DNA of 64,000 bases from NCBI RefSeq assembly GCF_024723735.1, contig NZ_JANQDU010000001.1:744001-808000 (forward strand). The letters are read 5' to 3'. The first letter of the stretch is position 1. Each line of letters opens with the position of its first letter. A program made the position numbers and the translations under genes. Source of the DNA: Frigidibacter sp. ROC022. GTDB lineage: Bacteria; Pseudomonadota; Alphaproteobacteria; Rhodobacterales; Rhodobacteraceae. Shown here piece by piece: positions 52,326-60,446 of this stretch. The notes under the pieces are model-generated. The model ran no database searches. It saw nothing but the letters and a program-made list of their open reading frames with translations, and was not told where the DNA came from.

Positions 52326-53306
52326 ATGAACGACAAGTTCCATCCCGCGCCCGACCGTCACGCAGGGGAAGAGCACGACCACGCCCGGGGGCATGACCAC
52401 GGGCACAGCCATGTCCATGTCCATGCCCCGGCCGGTTTCAACCGCGCCTTCGCGATCGGCGTCGGGCTGAACCTCCTCTATGTGGCGCTGGAGGCCGGCT
52501 ACGGGCTGGCGTCCGGCTCGTTGGCGCTGCTGGCCGATGCCGGGCACAACCTGTCGGACGTGCTGGGCCTGCTGCTGGCCTGGGGGGCGTCCTGGCTGGC
52601 GCAGCGCAAGCCGACCCGGTCGCATACCTACGGTTTCAAGCGCGGTCCGATCCTGGCCGCGTTGGGCAATGCGGCGATCCTGCTGGTCGCGGTCGGCTTC
52701 ATCGGGGTCGAGGCGATCCACCGCCTGATCGTGCCGGGCCCGGTCGCCACCGGCACCATCCTCTGGGTCGCCTCGGTCGGGGTGCTGGTGAATGTCGGCA
52801 CGGCGCTCATGTTCATGTCCGGCGCCAGGGACGATCTGAACATCCGCGGCGCCTTCGTCCACATGGCCGCCGACGCCGGGGTGACCGTCGGCGTCATCAT
52901 CGCGGCGCTGCTGATCCGCTGGACCGGCCAGCAATGGATCGACCCGGCGATCAGCCTGGTCATCGCGGCGGTGATCCTGCTGAGCACCTGGGGCCTGCTG
53001 CGCGACTCGGTGGACCTGGCGCTGGATGCCGTGCCGCCGGGCATCGACCCCGGCCGGGTCGAGGCGGCCCTGCGCGGCCTGCCCGGGGTCAGCGATGTGC
53101 ATGACCTGCATATCTGGGGGATGAGCACCACCGAGACCGCACTGACCGCGCATCTGGTGCGCAGCGACGCCGCTGCCGATGCCGGGCTGATCCGCCAGGC
53201 GACGCGGGAAATGCGCGAGCGCTTCGGCATCGGGCATGCGACGCTGCAGATGGAGACCCCCGAGATCGCCGAGCAATGCGCCCTGCGACCCGACGGAGTC
53301 GTCTAG
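52326..53306 (+). CDS. cation diffusion facilitator (zinc/divalent metal efflux)
   Basis: A 326-aa CDF transporter of the CzcD/ZitB type. A histidine-rich N-terminus (about residues 14-36, HDHARGHDHGHSHVHVHA) precedes six membrane helices. Metal-site motifs are ADAGHNLSDVLGLLLAW (H-x-x-x-D) and HMAADAGVTVGVIIAALL. The cytoplasmic C-terminal domain has DVHDLHIWGMSTTETALTAH. It exports Zn2+ or similar ions by proton antiport. The ATG at 52326 has GGGGGAG upstream; the frame opens 36 bp earlier. No metal regulator lies beside it. Confidence 0.92.
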   Translation: MNDKFHPAPDRHAGEEHDHARGHDHGHSHVHVHAPAGFNRAFAIGVGLNLLYVALEAGYGLASGSLALLADAGHNLSDVLGLLLAWGASWLAQRKPTRSHTYGFKRGPILAALGNAAILLVAVGFIGVEAIHRLIVPGPVATGTILWVASVGVLVNVGTALMFMSGARDDLNIRGAFVHMAADAGVTVGVIIAALLIRWTGQQWIDPAISLVIAAVILLSTWGLLRDSVDLALDAVPPGIDPGRVEAALRGLPGVSDVHDLHIWGMSTTETALTAHLVRSDAAADAGLIRQATREMRERFGIGHATLQMETPEIAEQCALRPDGVV

Positions 53307-53387
53307 CAGGGACCCGGGCCGGTGATGGGGCTGGAACCCGCGGCGCAGGGCCGCTAGAACTTCCCCACAGCCAGGGGAGACCAGCGA

Positions 53388-54089
53388 ATGACGGCGAAAC
53401 CGATCGGGCGACTGCGCGGAACTGTCACGGGGATTGTCGGAGGCATCGCATTGCTGACCGCGGCACAGGCGGTGGCCGAGCCGTTGAACGGCCGGGCCGC
53501 GGGCCGGGCCCTGTTCTCGGCCCGGACCAGCGCCGTCGAGATCGTCAAGGACAGCGGGCTTTCGGCCGCCGACCAGGCGATCCTGGGCACGCTGTTCAAG
53601 CTCAAGGAAAAGGACCTGGCGCTGCTCGACCAGCTTCCGGGCATCAGCGCGGCGGATCGTGAGAGCGCCAAGGCGGTTTTCTCGCAATTCAAGGAATCGC
53701 ACTACTACGGCGCGGTCGCGGCGGCGCCGGGTGACGGGCTGGTGGCGCCGGCGACCCAGATCGCGCAGAACCTGCATTCGCCCGAGGCCGCCCGCGCCGC
53801 GGCTCTGGCCGCCTGCGCCAAGCTGGCCCAGAGCCCCTGCGTGGTGGTGGCCGAGGTGCTGCCCCGGAGATACAAGCCGAAGCCGCTGACGCTCAGCCAG
53901 TCGGCGACCGAGGGCTTTGCCACCTACAAGAAGGGCAAGGGGCCGAAGGCCCTGGCAATCTCGGCCTCGACGGATGCCTGGGCGGTGGCGCGGGGAATCG
54001 GCGCGAAGATCGGGGCGCGGCGCGAATGCGAACGCCTCGCCGAAATGAAGGGCGCCGACGATTGCACGGTCGTGATCGCCGACGATTGA
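53388..54089 (+). CDS. secreted protein with C-terminal Cys-pair domain, function unknown
   Basis: A 233-aa exported protein with a basic N-terminus and a signal peptide (ending AQAVAE near residue 31). The central part is helical (SAADQAILGTLFKLKEKDLA and DRESAKAVFSQFKESHYYGA). The C-terminal half has two similar modules, each with a pair of cysteines: AALAACAKLAQSPCVVVAEV and RRECERLAEMKGADDCTVVI. These resemble DUF4189-type repeats. Relatives are sometimes labelled '5-aminolevulinate synthase' only because they precede hemA; there is no sequence basis for that. hemA starts 144 bp downstream. Confidence 0.72.
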   Translation: MTAKPIGRLRGTVTGIVGGIALLTAAQAVAEPLNGRAAGRALFSARTSAVEIVKDSGLSAADQAILGTLFKLKEKDLALLDQLPGISAADRESAKAVFSQFKESHYYGAVAAAPGDGLVAPATQIAQNLHSPEAARAAALAACAKLAQSPCVVVAEVLPRRYKPKPLTLSQSATEGFATYKKGKGPKALAISASTDAWAVARGIGAKIGARRECERLAEMKGADDCTVVIADD

Positions 54090-54233
54090 TCCAGGTCATG
54101 GCCCAGCACCGGACGCCGCGACACTTTGTAACGCGATAGGGTTTTGACCCGACGCGCGCGAGTGATTATTCCTTGGCGCAGCCATCGACGCCGGTGCAAA
54201 GGGCATCGACCGCCAAAAGGGGGGGCTTGGCCC

Positions 54234-55457
54234 TTGGACTATACTGCCGGATTGGACGCCGCCCTGCAGCGGCTGCATGACGAAGGTCGCTACCGGACCT
54301 TCATCGAGATCGAACGTGGCCGCGGCCATTTCCCGCATGCGACCTGGACCCGGCCGGACGGCAGCCAGCGCCCGGTGACGGTCTGGTGCGGCAACGATTA
54401 TCTGGGCATGGGCCAGCATCCGGTGGTTCTGGCGGCGATGCACGAGGCGCTGGACGCCACCGGCGCCGGCTCGGGCGGGACCCGCAACATCTCGGGCACC
54501 ACGGTCTATCACCGCAGGCTCGAAAACGAACTGGCCGACCTGCACCGCAAGGAAGCGGCGCTGATCTTCACCTCGGCCTATATCGCCAACGACGCGACGC
54601 TTTCGACCCTGCCGAAGCTGTTCCCGGGGCTGATCATCTATTCCGATGCGCTGAACCACGCCTCGATGATCGAAGGCATCCGCCGCAACGGTGGCGAGAA
54701 GCGCGTCTTCAAACACAATGATCTCAATGACCTGCGCGCCAAACTTGAAGCGGATGACCCGGCGGCGCCGAAGCTGATCGCCTTTGAATCGGTCTATTCG
54801 ATGGACGGCGACTTCTCCCCCATGGCCGAGATCGTGGCGCTGGCCGAGGAATTCGGCGCACTGACCTATCTGGACGAGGTGCATGCCGTCGGCATGTACG
54901 GTCCGCGCGGTGCCGGCGTGGCCGAGCGTGACGGGCTGATGGGCCGGATCGACATCATCAACGGCACCCTGGCCAAGGCCTATGGGGTGATGGGCGGCTA
55001 TATCGCGTCGAGCGCGAAAATGGTCGATGCGATAAGGTCTTACGCGCCGGGCTTCATCTTCACCACCTCGCTTGCGCCGACCATCGCGGCGGGGGCCGCG
55101 GCCAGCGTCGCGCATCTCAAGACCGACAATGAACTGCGCGCCGCGCATCAGACCCAGGCGAAGATCCTCAAGCTGCGGCTGCGCGGGCTGGGCCTGCCGG
55201 TCATCGACCACGGCACCCATATCGTGCCGCTGATCGTTGGCGATCCCAAGCATACCAAGCTGCTCAGCGACATGCTGCTGGAGGATCACGGCATCTATGT
55301 CCAGCCGATCAATTACCCGACGGTGCCGCGCGGAACCGAGCGGCTGCGCTTCACCCCCTCGCCGGTGCACGGAGCGCCGGAAATCGAGGCGCTGGTGCAG
55401 GCGCTGGATCAACTCTGGTCGCGCTGCGCGCTGAATCGCGCCGATCTCAGCGCCTGA
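54234..55457 (+). CDS. hemA: 5-aminolevulinate synthase
   Basis: A 407-aa pyridoxal-phosphate enzyme joining glycine and succinyl-CoA to 5-aminolevulinate, the first step of tetrapyrrole synthesis by the C4 route. The PLP lysine is K248 ([15 protein letters not shown]). [30 protein letters not shown] and [15 protein letters not shown] are characteristic. The start is a TTG (54234) with AGGGGGG upstream; it yields [11 protein letters not shown] and exactly the length of Rhodobacter HemA, whereas the frame's ATG at 54144 adds 30 unrelated residues. No FNR-type site was found in the 144-bp upstream gap. Confidence 0.95.
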   Translation: MDYTAGLDAALQRLHDEGRYRTFIEIERGRGHFPHATWTRPDGSQRPVTVWCGNDYLGMGQHPVVLAAMHEALDATGAGSGGTRNISGTTVYHRRLENELADLHRKEAALIFTSAYIANDATLSTLPKLFPGLIIYSDALNHASMIEGIRRNGGEKRVFKHNDLNDLRAKLEADDPAAPKLIAFESVYSMDGDFSPMAEIVALAEEFGALTYLDEVHAVGMYGPRGAGVAERDGLMGRIDIINGTLAKAYGVMGGYIASSAKMVDAIRSYAPGFIFTTSLAPTIAAGAAASVAHLKTDNELRAAHQTQAKILKLRLRGLGLPVIDHGTHIVPLIVGDPKHTKLLSDMLLEDHGIYVQPINYPTVPRGTERLRFTPSPVHGAPEIEALVQALDQLWSRCALNRADLSA

Positions 55458-55573
55458 GGTTCAAGTTTCGCTGCACCCTCGGTTGCATTGTGTTAACCTC
55501 GGCTGCAATAGGCGGTGGGGACACACCGAATCGCGCTCGTGGGGACCAGAGCATTGACGTTTGGGCAGGGTAG

Positions 55574-56794
55574 ATGATCGGGCGTTCCAAGACGCCCAAA
55601 GTCGAAGAAGAATCGAAGCCTCGCGGCTTTGATGACTTTGATCTGCGCCTCGGCGACGTCATGCGCGGGGAGCGGGCGACTCTGGGAAAATCCCTTCTGG
55701 ATGTGCAGCGCGAGCTGAAGATCAAGGCGGCCTATATCGCCGCGATCGAGAACGCCGATCCGACCGCATTCGAGACCCAGGGCTTTGTCGCAGGCTATGT
55801 GCGCAGCTATGCGCGCTATCTGGGGATGGACCCGGAATGGGCCTATGGCAAGTTCTGCGAGGAAGGCAATTTCGTCGTCGCGCACGGCATGTCGGCGCAG
55901 GCTTCGGCACCGCGGAGGGCGCGGGCTCCGGCCCAGGACGGCCCCCGCGACCCCTTCGCCAATCCCAACACACCCTTCGCGCCGCGCAGTGACCGCGTGT
56001 TCTCGCGAGTCGAGCCCGGCGCGCTCGGCTCGGTCGCGGTGCTGATCGCGCTGATCGTCGGGCTCGGCTATGGCGGCTGGTCGATCCTGCAGGAAATCCA
56101 GAAAGTGCAATTCGCCCCGGTCGATCAGGCCCCCGGCGTCGTGGCCGAGATCGAGTCGCTGGATGCGCCGGGCGATGTGATCGCGGCCCAGACCGAGTCG
56201 GCCCAGATCGCCCCGCCGGCGCCCGACGCGCTGGACCGGCTCTATCGCCCGCAGGCGCTGGACGTGCCGGTGCTGGTGGCCCGCGACGGCCCGATCTCGA
56301 CCCTGCGCCCGGTCGGCTCCGCGGACAGAACCGAGGAAACGGAAAGCGCCACGGATGCGGCGGTGCGGATGGCCTTGGGCGAGGATGCGCCGCCTCCCGC
56401 GGGCCAGGTCCCGCAGGTCGTGGCCGAGGATGCGCCCGATGTGGTGATGTTCGCGGTGCGCCCCTCCTGGGTGCGGGTCAAGGCGGCGGACGGCACGGTC
56501 CTGTTCGAGAAGATCCTCGACGCCGGCGAAAGCTATGTTCTGCCCAAGACCGAAGAGCCGCCGCTGCTGCGGGCGGGCAATGCCGGTTCGGTCTATTTCG
56601 CGGTGAATGGCGAGAACTACGGGCCGGCCGGGGTCGGACCCTCGGTGGTCAACAACGTCGCGCTGTCGGTCGAGAAGCTGAAGCAGAACTATTCGGTGGC
56701 CGATCTGTCGGCCGACAAGGATCTGGCCGAGTTCGTCGCCGTGGCACAGAACGCGGCGGCACCGCCGCCAGAGGACGAGCAGCCGGTCGAATAG
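55574..56794 (+). CDS. RodZ-like helix-turn-helix membrane protein
   Basis: A 406-aa protein with a cytoplasmic HTH_25 domain (about residues 25-100: [20 protein letters not shown], then [20 protein letters not shown] and [16 protein letters not shown]). One membrane helix follows ([19 protein letters not shown], about 155-175), then a disordered periplasmic linker and a C-terminal DUF4115 beta domain ([20 protein letters not shown] and [20 protein letters not shown]). This is the RodZ plan, a cell-shape protein linking MreB to the elongation machinery. It precedes ispG, a common order in alphaproteobacteria. Confidence 0.88.
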   Translation: MIGRSKTPKVEEESKPRGFDDFDLRLGDVMRGERATLGKSLLDVQRELKIKAAYIAAIENADPTAFETQGFVAGYVRSYARYLGMDPEWAYGKFCEEGNFVVAHGMSAQASAPRRARAPAQDGPRDPFANPNTPFAPRSDRVFSRVEPGALGSVAVLIALIVGLGYGGWSILQEIQKVQFAPVDQAPGVVAEIESLDAPGDVIAAQTESAQIAPPAPDALDRLYRPQALDVPVLVARDGPISTLRPVGSADRTEETESATDAAVRMALGEDAPPPAGQVPQVVAEDAPDVVMFAVRPSWVRVKAADGTVLFEKILDAGESYVLPKTEEPPLLRAGNAGSVYFAVNGENYGPAGVGPSVVNNVALSVEKLKQNYSVADLSADKDLAEFVAVAQNAAAPPPEDEQPVE

Positions 56795-56933
56795 CCCGGC
56801 AACAGGCAGCGCAAGGGCGCCACCCGGCCGTCATCGAGACGTCACAGGACCATGCGTTGCATGCCCGGCGGTGGCGGATTATCTGAGACGCAGGCAATCC
56901 AAGCCCTGGCTCCTGCCGCGAACGAGGCCCGCT

Positions 56934-58061
56934 ATGACCCATAATCCGATCCGCCCCTGGCGCAACATCGACCGCCGTGCCTCGCGCCGGATCATGGTCG
57001 GGCGGGTGCCGGTGGGGGGCGACGCGCCGATCTCGGTGCAGACGATGACCAATACCGACACAACGGATGTGGCGGCCACCGTGGCGCAGGTCCGGGCGGC
57101 GGCGGATGCCGGGGCGGATATCGTCCGGGTCTCGACTCCCGACGAGGACAGCACCAGGGCCCTGGCCGAGATCGTCCGGCAAAGCCCGGTTCCGATCGTG
57201 GCCGATATCCATTTCCACTACAAACGCGCCATCGAGGCAGCCGAGGCCGGGGCCGCCTGCCTGCGGATCAACCCCGGCAATATCGGCGACTCCAGGCGGG
57301 TGGCCGAGGTGGTGAAGGCGGCCCGGGACCATGGCTGCTCGATCCGGATCGGGGTCAATGCCGGCTCGCTGGAGCGCCACCTGCTGGAGAAATACGGGGA
57401 GCCTTGCCCGGATGCCATGGTCGAGTCGGGGCTCGATCACATCAAGCTGTTGCAGGACAACGATTTTCACGAGTTCAAGATCTCGGTGAAAGCCTCGGAT
57501 GTCTTCATGGCGGCGGCGGCCTATCAGCAATTGGCCAGCGTCACCGACGCCCCGATCCACCTGGGCATCACCGAGGCCGGCGGGCTGATGACCGGCACGG
57601 TCAAGAGCGCCGTGGGCCTGGGCAGCCTGCTCTGGTTCGGGATCGGCGACACGATCAGGGTCTCGCTCTCGGCCGATCCGGTGCAGGAGGTCAAGGTCGG
57701 CTACGAGATCCTGAAATCGCTCGGCCTTCGGCATCGCGGGGTGAACATCATCTCCTGCCCGTCCTGCGCCCGGCAGGGCTTCGACGTGATCAAGACGGTG
57801 GAAGTGCTGGAACAGCGGCTGGGCCATATCAAGACGCCGATGAGCCTTTCGATCATCGGCTGCGTGGTGAACGGCCCGGGCGAGGCACTGATGACCGACA
57901 TCGGCTTCACCGGCGGCGGCAAGGATGCCGGCATGGTCTATCTGGCCGGCAAGCAGCATCACAAGCTGGGCACGGCGGGCATGATCGACCATATCGTCGA
58001 GCTGGTCGAGAAGAAGGCCGCCGAACTGGAGGCCGCAGCGGCGGCGAAGGCCGCCGAATAG
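56934..58061 (+). CDS. ispG: 4-hydroxy-3-methylbut-2-enyl diphosphate synthase (flavodoxin)
   Basis: A 375-aa [4Fe-4S] enzyme of the MEP isoprenoid pathway. Features are [50 protein letters not shown] and [16 protein letters not shown]. The C-terminal cluster cysteines are in [14 protein letters not shown] and [18 protein letters not shown]. Length matches the short bacterial form. The ATG at 56934 fits the family start ([20 protein letters not shown]); the frame opens at 56871. It lies 139 bp after the RodZ-like gene and converges with the DsbA-like gene, 6 bp apart. Confidence 0.95.
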   Translation: MTHNPIRPWRNIDRRASRRIMVGRVPVGGDAPISVQTMTNTDTTDVAATVAQVRAAADAGADIVRVSTPDEDSTRALAEIVRQSPVPIVADIHFHYKRAIEAAEAGAACLRINPGNIGDSRRVAEVVKAARDHGCSIRIGVNAGSLERHLLEKYGEPCPDAMVESGLDHIKLLQDNDFHEFKISVKASDVFMAAAAYQQLASVTDAPIHLGITEAGGLMTGTVKSAVGLGSLLWFGIGDTIRVSLSADPVQEVKVGYEILKSLGLRHRGVNIISCPSCARQGFDVIKTVEVLEQRLGHIKTPMSLSIIGCVVNGPGEALMTDIGFTGGGKDAGMVYLAGKQHHKLGTAGMIDHIVELVEKKAAELEAAAAAKAAE

Positions 58062-58067
58062 CCGGCC

Positions 58068-58826
58068 CTAGCTGCGCAGCTGCTCGATGATCTGCACCAT
58101 CGAGTCATAGGGCACATAGCCACGCACGAGCTGATCCTCGAAGATGAAGCCCGGCGTGCCGTTGATCCCGAGCTTCGCCGCCAGGGCGTGGTTGTCGCTC
58201 AGCTCGTTCTCGACCTCGGCGCTGTACATTCCGTCCATGATCTTCTGTGCGTCCAGCCCCAGACGCCCGGCCAGTGCGGCTAGGCTGTCTTCGGTGATGT
58301 CGCCCCGGAACGTCATCAGCGCGTCATGCGCCTCGGCATAGGCATCGCTTCCGGCATTGTTGCGCACCGAGATCGCAAAGCGCGACGCCAGCAGGGACTG
58401 CTCGCCCAGGATCGGGAATTCCTTGACGATGAAGCGGATGTTGCCGTCCGTTTCCAGCAGGCTGTCGACTTCCGGATAGGCTTTCTTGCAGTAGCCGCAG
58501 CGGTAATCCATGAACTCGACCAGCGTCAGGTCGCCGTCCGGATTGCCGCCGACCCAGCTGCGGCCGTCCTCGAAGATCGCCGCGTGGTTGTCGGCGACCA
58601 GATTCACATCGGCGGCCAGCTGTTCGTCCTGGCGCCGGGCTTCCAGCACGCCGATCGCCTCCATCAGCACTTCCGGGTTTTCCAGCAGATAGGCGCGGAT
58701 CTCGCTGCGGAAGGCATCGCGCTCGGAATCGGTCATCGCCGAGACATCAAAGGCCTGCGCCGGGGCGCTCAGGGTGATCGCGGTCAGCGTGGCGGCGGCC
58801 AGAACGGCGGGCAGGGGGCGAAACAT
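58068..58826 (-). CDS. DsbA-family periplasmic thiol oxidoreductase
   Basis: A 252-aa exported thioredoxin-fold protein with a signal peptide at residues 1-25 (ending APAQAF). An N-terminal helical extension (about 27-80) resembles the copper/disulfide 'ScsC/Com1-like' DsbA group. The active site is MDYRCGYCKKAYPEV (C-G-Y-C). A cis-proline loop is seen in INGTPGFIFEDQLVRGYVP. It probably introduces or isomerises disulfides in the periplasm. GAGGAG precedes the ATG at 58826; the longer frame is not exported. No DsbB is nearby. Confidence 0.9.
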   Translation of the reverse strand: MFRPLPAVLAAATLTAITLSAPAQAFDVSAMTDSERDAFRSEIRAYLLENPEVLMEAIGVLEARRQDEQLAADVNLVADNHAAIFEDGRSWVGGNPDGDLTLVEFMDYRCGYCKKAYPEVDSLLETDGNIRFIVKEFPILGEQSLLASRFAISVRNNAGSDAYAEAHDALMTFRGDITEDSLAALAGRLGLDAQKIMDGMYSAEVENELSDNHALAAKLGINGTPGFIFEDQLVRGYVPYDSMVQIIEQLRS

Positions 58827-58926
58827 CGGGCTCTCCTCGTTTCCGGCAGGTCTAGGGCCATTGACCTTCGGCGGCAATCCCGGCAGGCCGGGCGGAATGA
58901 ATTCGGTTCCAGAATGGAGGTCGCGG

Positions 58927-60063
58927 GTGCGGAACTCAAGACGCGGCGAGGTCGATCCCTTTATCGTGATGGACGTGCTGCGCGCCGCCCGTCAGGCCGA
59001 GGCGGCGGGGCGCAGGATCGCGCATCTGGAAATCGGCCAGCCCGGCTTCCCGGCCCCGAAGGGCGCGCTGGCAGCCCTGGGCGAGGCGATGCAGTCGGGG
59101 GCGCTCGGCTATACCGAGGCGCTCGGCCTGCCGGCGCTGCGGGCCCGCATCGCGCGGCTCTACCGCGACCGCTACGGGATCGAGCTGAACCCCGAACGGG
59201 TGATCGTCACCGCCGGTTCGTCGGCCGGATTCCTGCTCGCCTTCACCGCGCTCTTCGATGCCGGAGAGAAGGTCGGCCTCGGCCTGCCGGGTTATCCGTC
59301 CTATCGGCATATCCTGAAGGCGTTGAGTCTGGAGCCGGTCGGAATCGAGACTTCGGCCCAGACCCGTTATCAGCCGGTGCCCGAGGAACTGCCCGAGGGT
59401 CTGGCCGGGCTGATCGTCGCTTCTCCGGGCAACCCTTCCGGGACGATGCTGGACCGCGACGCGCTTGGCGGGCTGCTCGACTGGGCGGCGGCCAACGGCA
59501 CGGCCTTCGTCTCGGACGAGATCTATCACGGGATCGACTACGGCTTCCGCCCGGTCTCGGCGCTGGAACTGACCGATGACGCCTGGGTGATCAATTCCTT
59601 CTCGAAATACTGGTCGATGACCGGCTGGCGGGTCGGCTGGATGGTGGTGCCCGAGGCGCAGGTGCGCCGGGTCGAGCGGCTGGCGCAGAACCTGTTCATC
59701 TGTGCCCCCCATGCCAGCCAGGTGGCGGCGCTGGCGGCGCTGGATTGCGACGATGAGGCGCAGGCCAATCTGGCGGTCTATGCGGCGAACCGGGAGATGC
59801 TGCTGGACCGGCTTCCGGGAATGGGATTCGACCGGATCGCGCCGCCGGACGGGGCCTTCTACATCTATGCCGATGTCTCGGAGATGACGCGGGACAGCCG
59901 GGCCTTCGCCGCGGAAATCCTGGATCGGGCCGATGTGGCACTGACCCCGGGGCTGGATTTCGACCCGGGCCGGGGGGCGCGGTTCCTGCGGTTCTCCTAT
60001 GCCGCGGGAACCGAAGAGATCGCCGAGGGGCTGGACCGGCTGGAGCGGTTTCTCGGGCGCTGA
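58927..60063 (+). CDS. class I/II aminotransferase
   Basis: A 378-aa fold-type I PLP enzyme. Motifs are AHLEIGQPGFPAPKGALAAL, GALGYTEALGLPALRARIAR, LIVASPGNPSGTMLDRDALG, VSDEIYHGIDYG and the PLP lysine in INSFSKYWSMTGWRVGWMVV, with a C-terminal RFLRFSYAAGTEEIAEGL holding the substrate-carboxylate arginine. It is probably an aspartate- or alanine-type transaminase; specificity is open. GGAGG 6 bp before the GTG at 58927 supports this start, while an ATG at 58897 would add ten residues. Divergent from the DsbA-like gene. Confidence 0.88.
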   Translation: MRNSRRGEVDPFIVMDVLRAARQAEAAGRRIAHLEIGQPGFPAPKGALAALGEAMQSGALGYTEALGLPALRARIARLYRDRYGIELNPERVIVTAGSSAGFLLAFTALFDAGEKVGLGLPGYPSYRHILKALSLEPVGIETSAQTRYQPVPEELPEGLAGLIVASPGNPSGTMLDRDALGGLLDWAAANGTAFVSDEIYHGIDYGFRPVSALELTDDAWVINSFSKYWSMTGWRVGWMVVPEAQVRRVERLAQNLFICAPHASQVAALAALDCDDEAQANLAVYAANREMLLDRLPGMGFDRIAPPDGAFYIYADVSEMTRDSRAFAAEILDRADVALTPGLDFDPGRGARFLRFSYAAGTEEIAEGLDRLERFLGR

Positions 60064-60080
60064 GGCCCGGCAACAGCGGA

Positions 60081-60278
60081 TCAGGCGGCGACCGTCGCCG
60101 GGTAGCCTTCCTCTTCCAGCGCCTTCAACACCGGCGCCAGGTCCGAGGCGGTCAGGGCGACGGTGCGGCTGTCGAGATCGACCGAGACCTCGGCGCCGGG
60201 ATCGACGGCACGGATCGCGGCTTCGATGGCGGTCTTGCAATGGCCGCAACTCATGTCGGGAACGGAAAGCGTGGTCAT
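60081..60278 (-). CDS. copZ: CopZ-like heavy-metal chaperone
   Basis: A 65-aa heavy-metal-associated (HMA) domain: TTLSVPDMSCGHCKTAIEAA with the metal-binding C-x-x-C (CGHC), ending LKALEEEGYPATVAA. It is a cytoplasmic copper chaperone by family and delivers Cu(I) to the P-type ATPase encoded next door (60447) on the opposite strand. The GAGATGCAAG region before the ATG offers a modest ribosome-binding site. Its 3' end converges with the aminotransferase gene, 17 bp apart. Confidence 0.88.
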   Translation of the reverse strand: MTTLSVPDMSCGHCKTAIEAAIRAVDPGAEVSVDLDSRTVALTASDLAPVLKALEEEGYPATVAA

Positions 60279-60393
60279 TCTTGCATCTCCTGGCTCGGGT
60301 GCACAGATGGGCGCAGCCGGGGCATCGCGTCAAGGGGCCGATCCATGCCATGATCGTGGGGCAGGGTTGCGATCCGGGCCTTGGTCCGCACCC

Positions 60394-60424
60394 TTGACCT
60401 TTTGCCGCCGAGGTTCCTTATCTC
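60394..60424 (+). promoter_or_regulatory. CueR/MerR-type promoter candidate for copA
   Basis: The -35 is TTGACC (60394-60399). An ACCT...AGGT dyad lies in the spacer and a TTATCT/TATCTC -10 follows after 18-19 bp, ending 23 bp before the copA ATG. The dyad within a long spacer is the CueR pattern. No merR-type gene is in the window. Confidence 0.5.
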
Positions 60425-60446
60425 GGAGTCCCTGAAAGGTGCCGCC

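Noticed and set aside
54090-54233. FnrL-type site in front of hemA, as expected for Rhodobacter
   Set aside because: No TTGAT-N4-ATCAA or one-mismatch version could be found in the gap.
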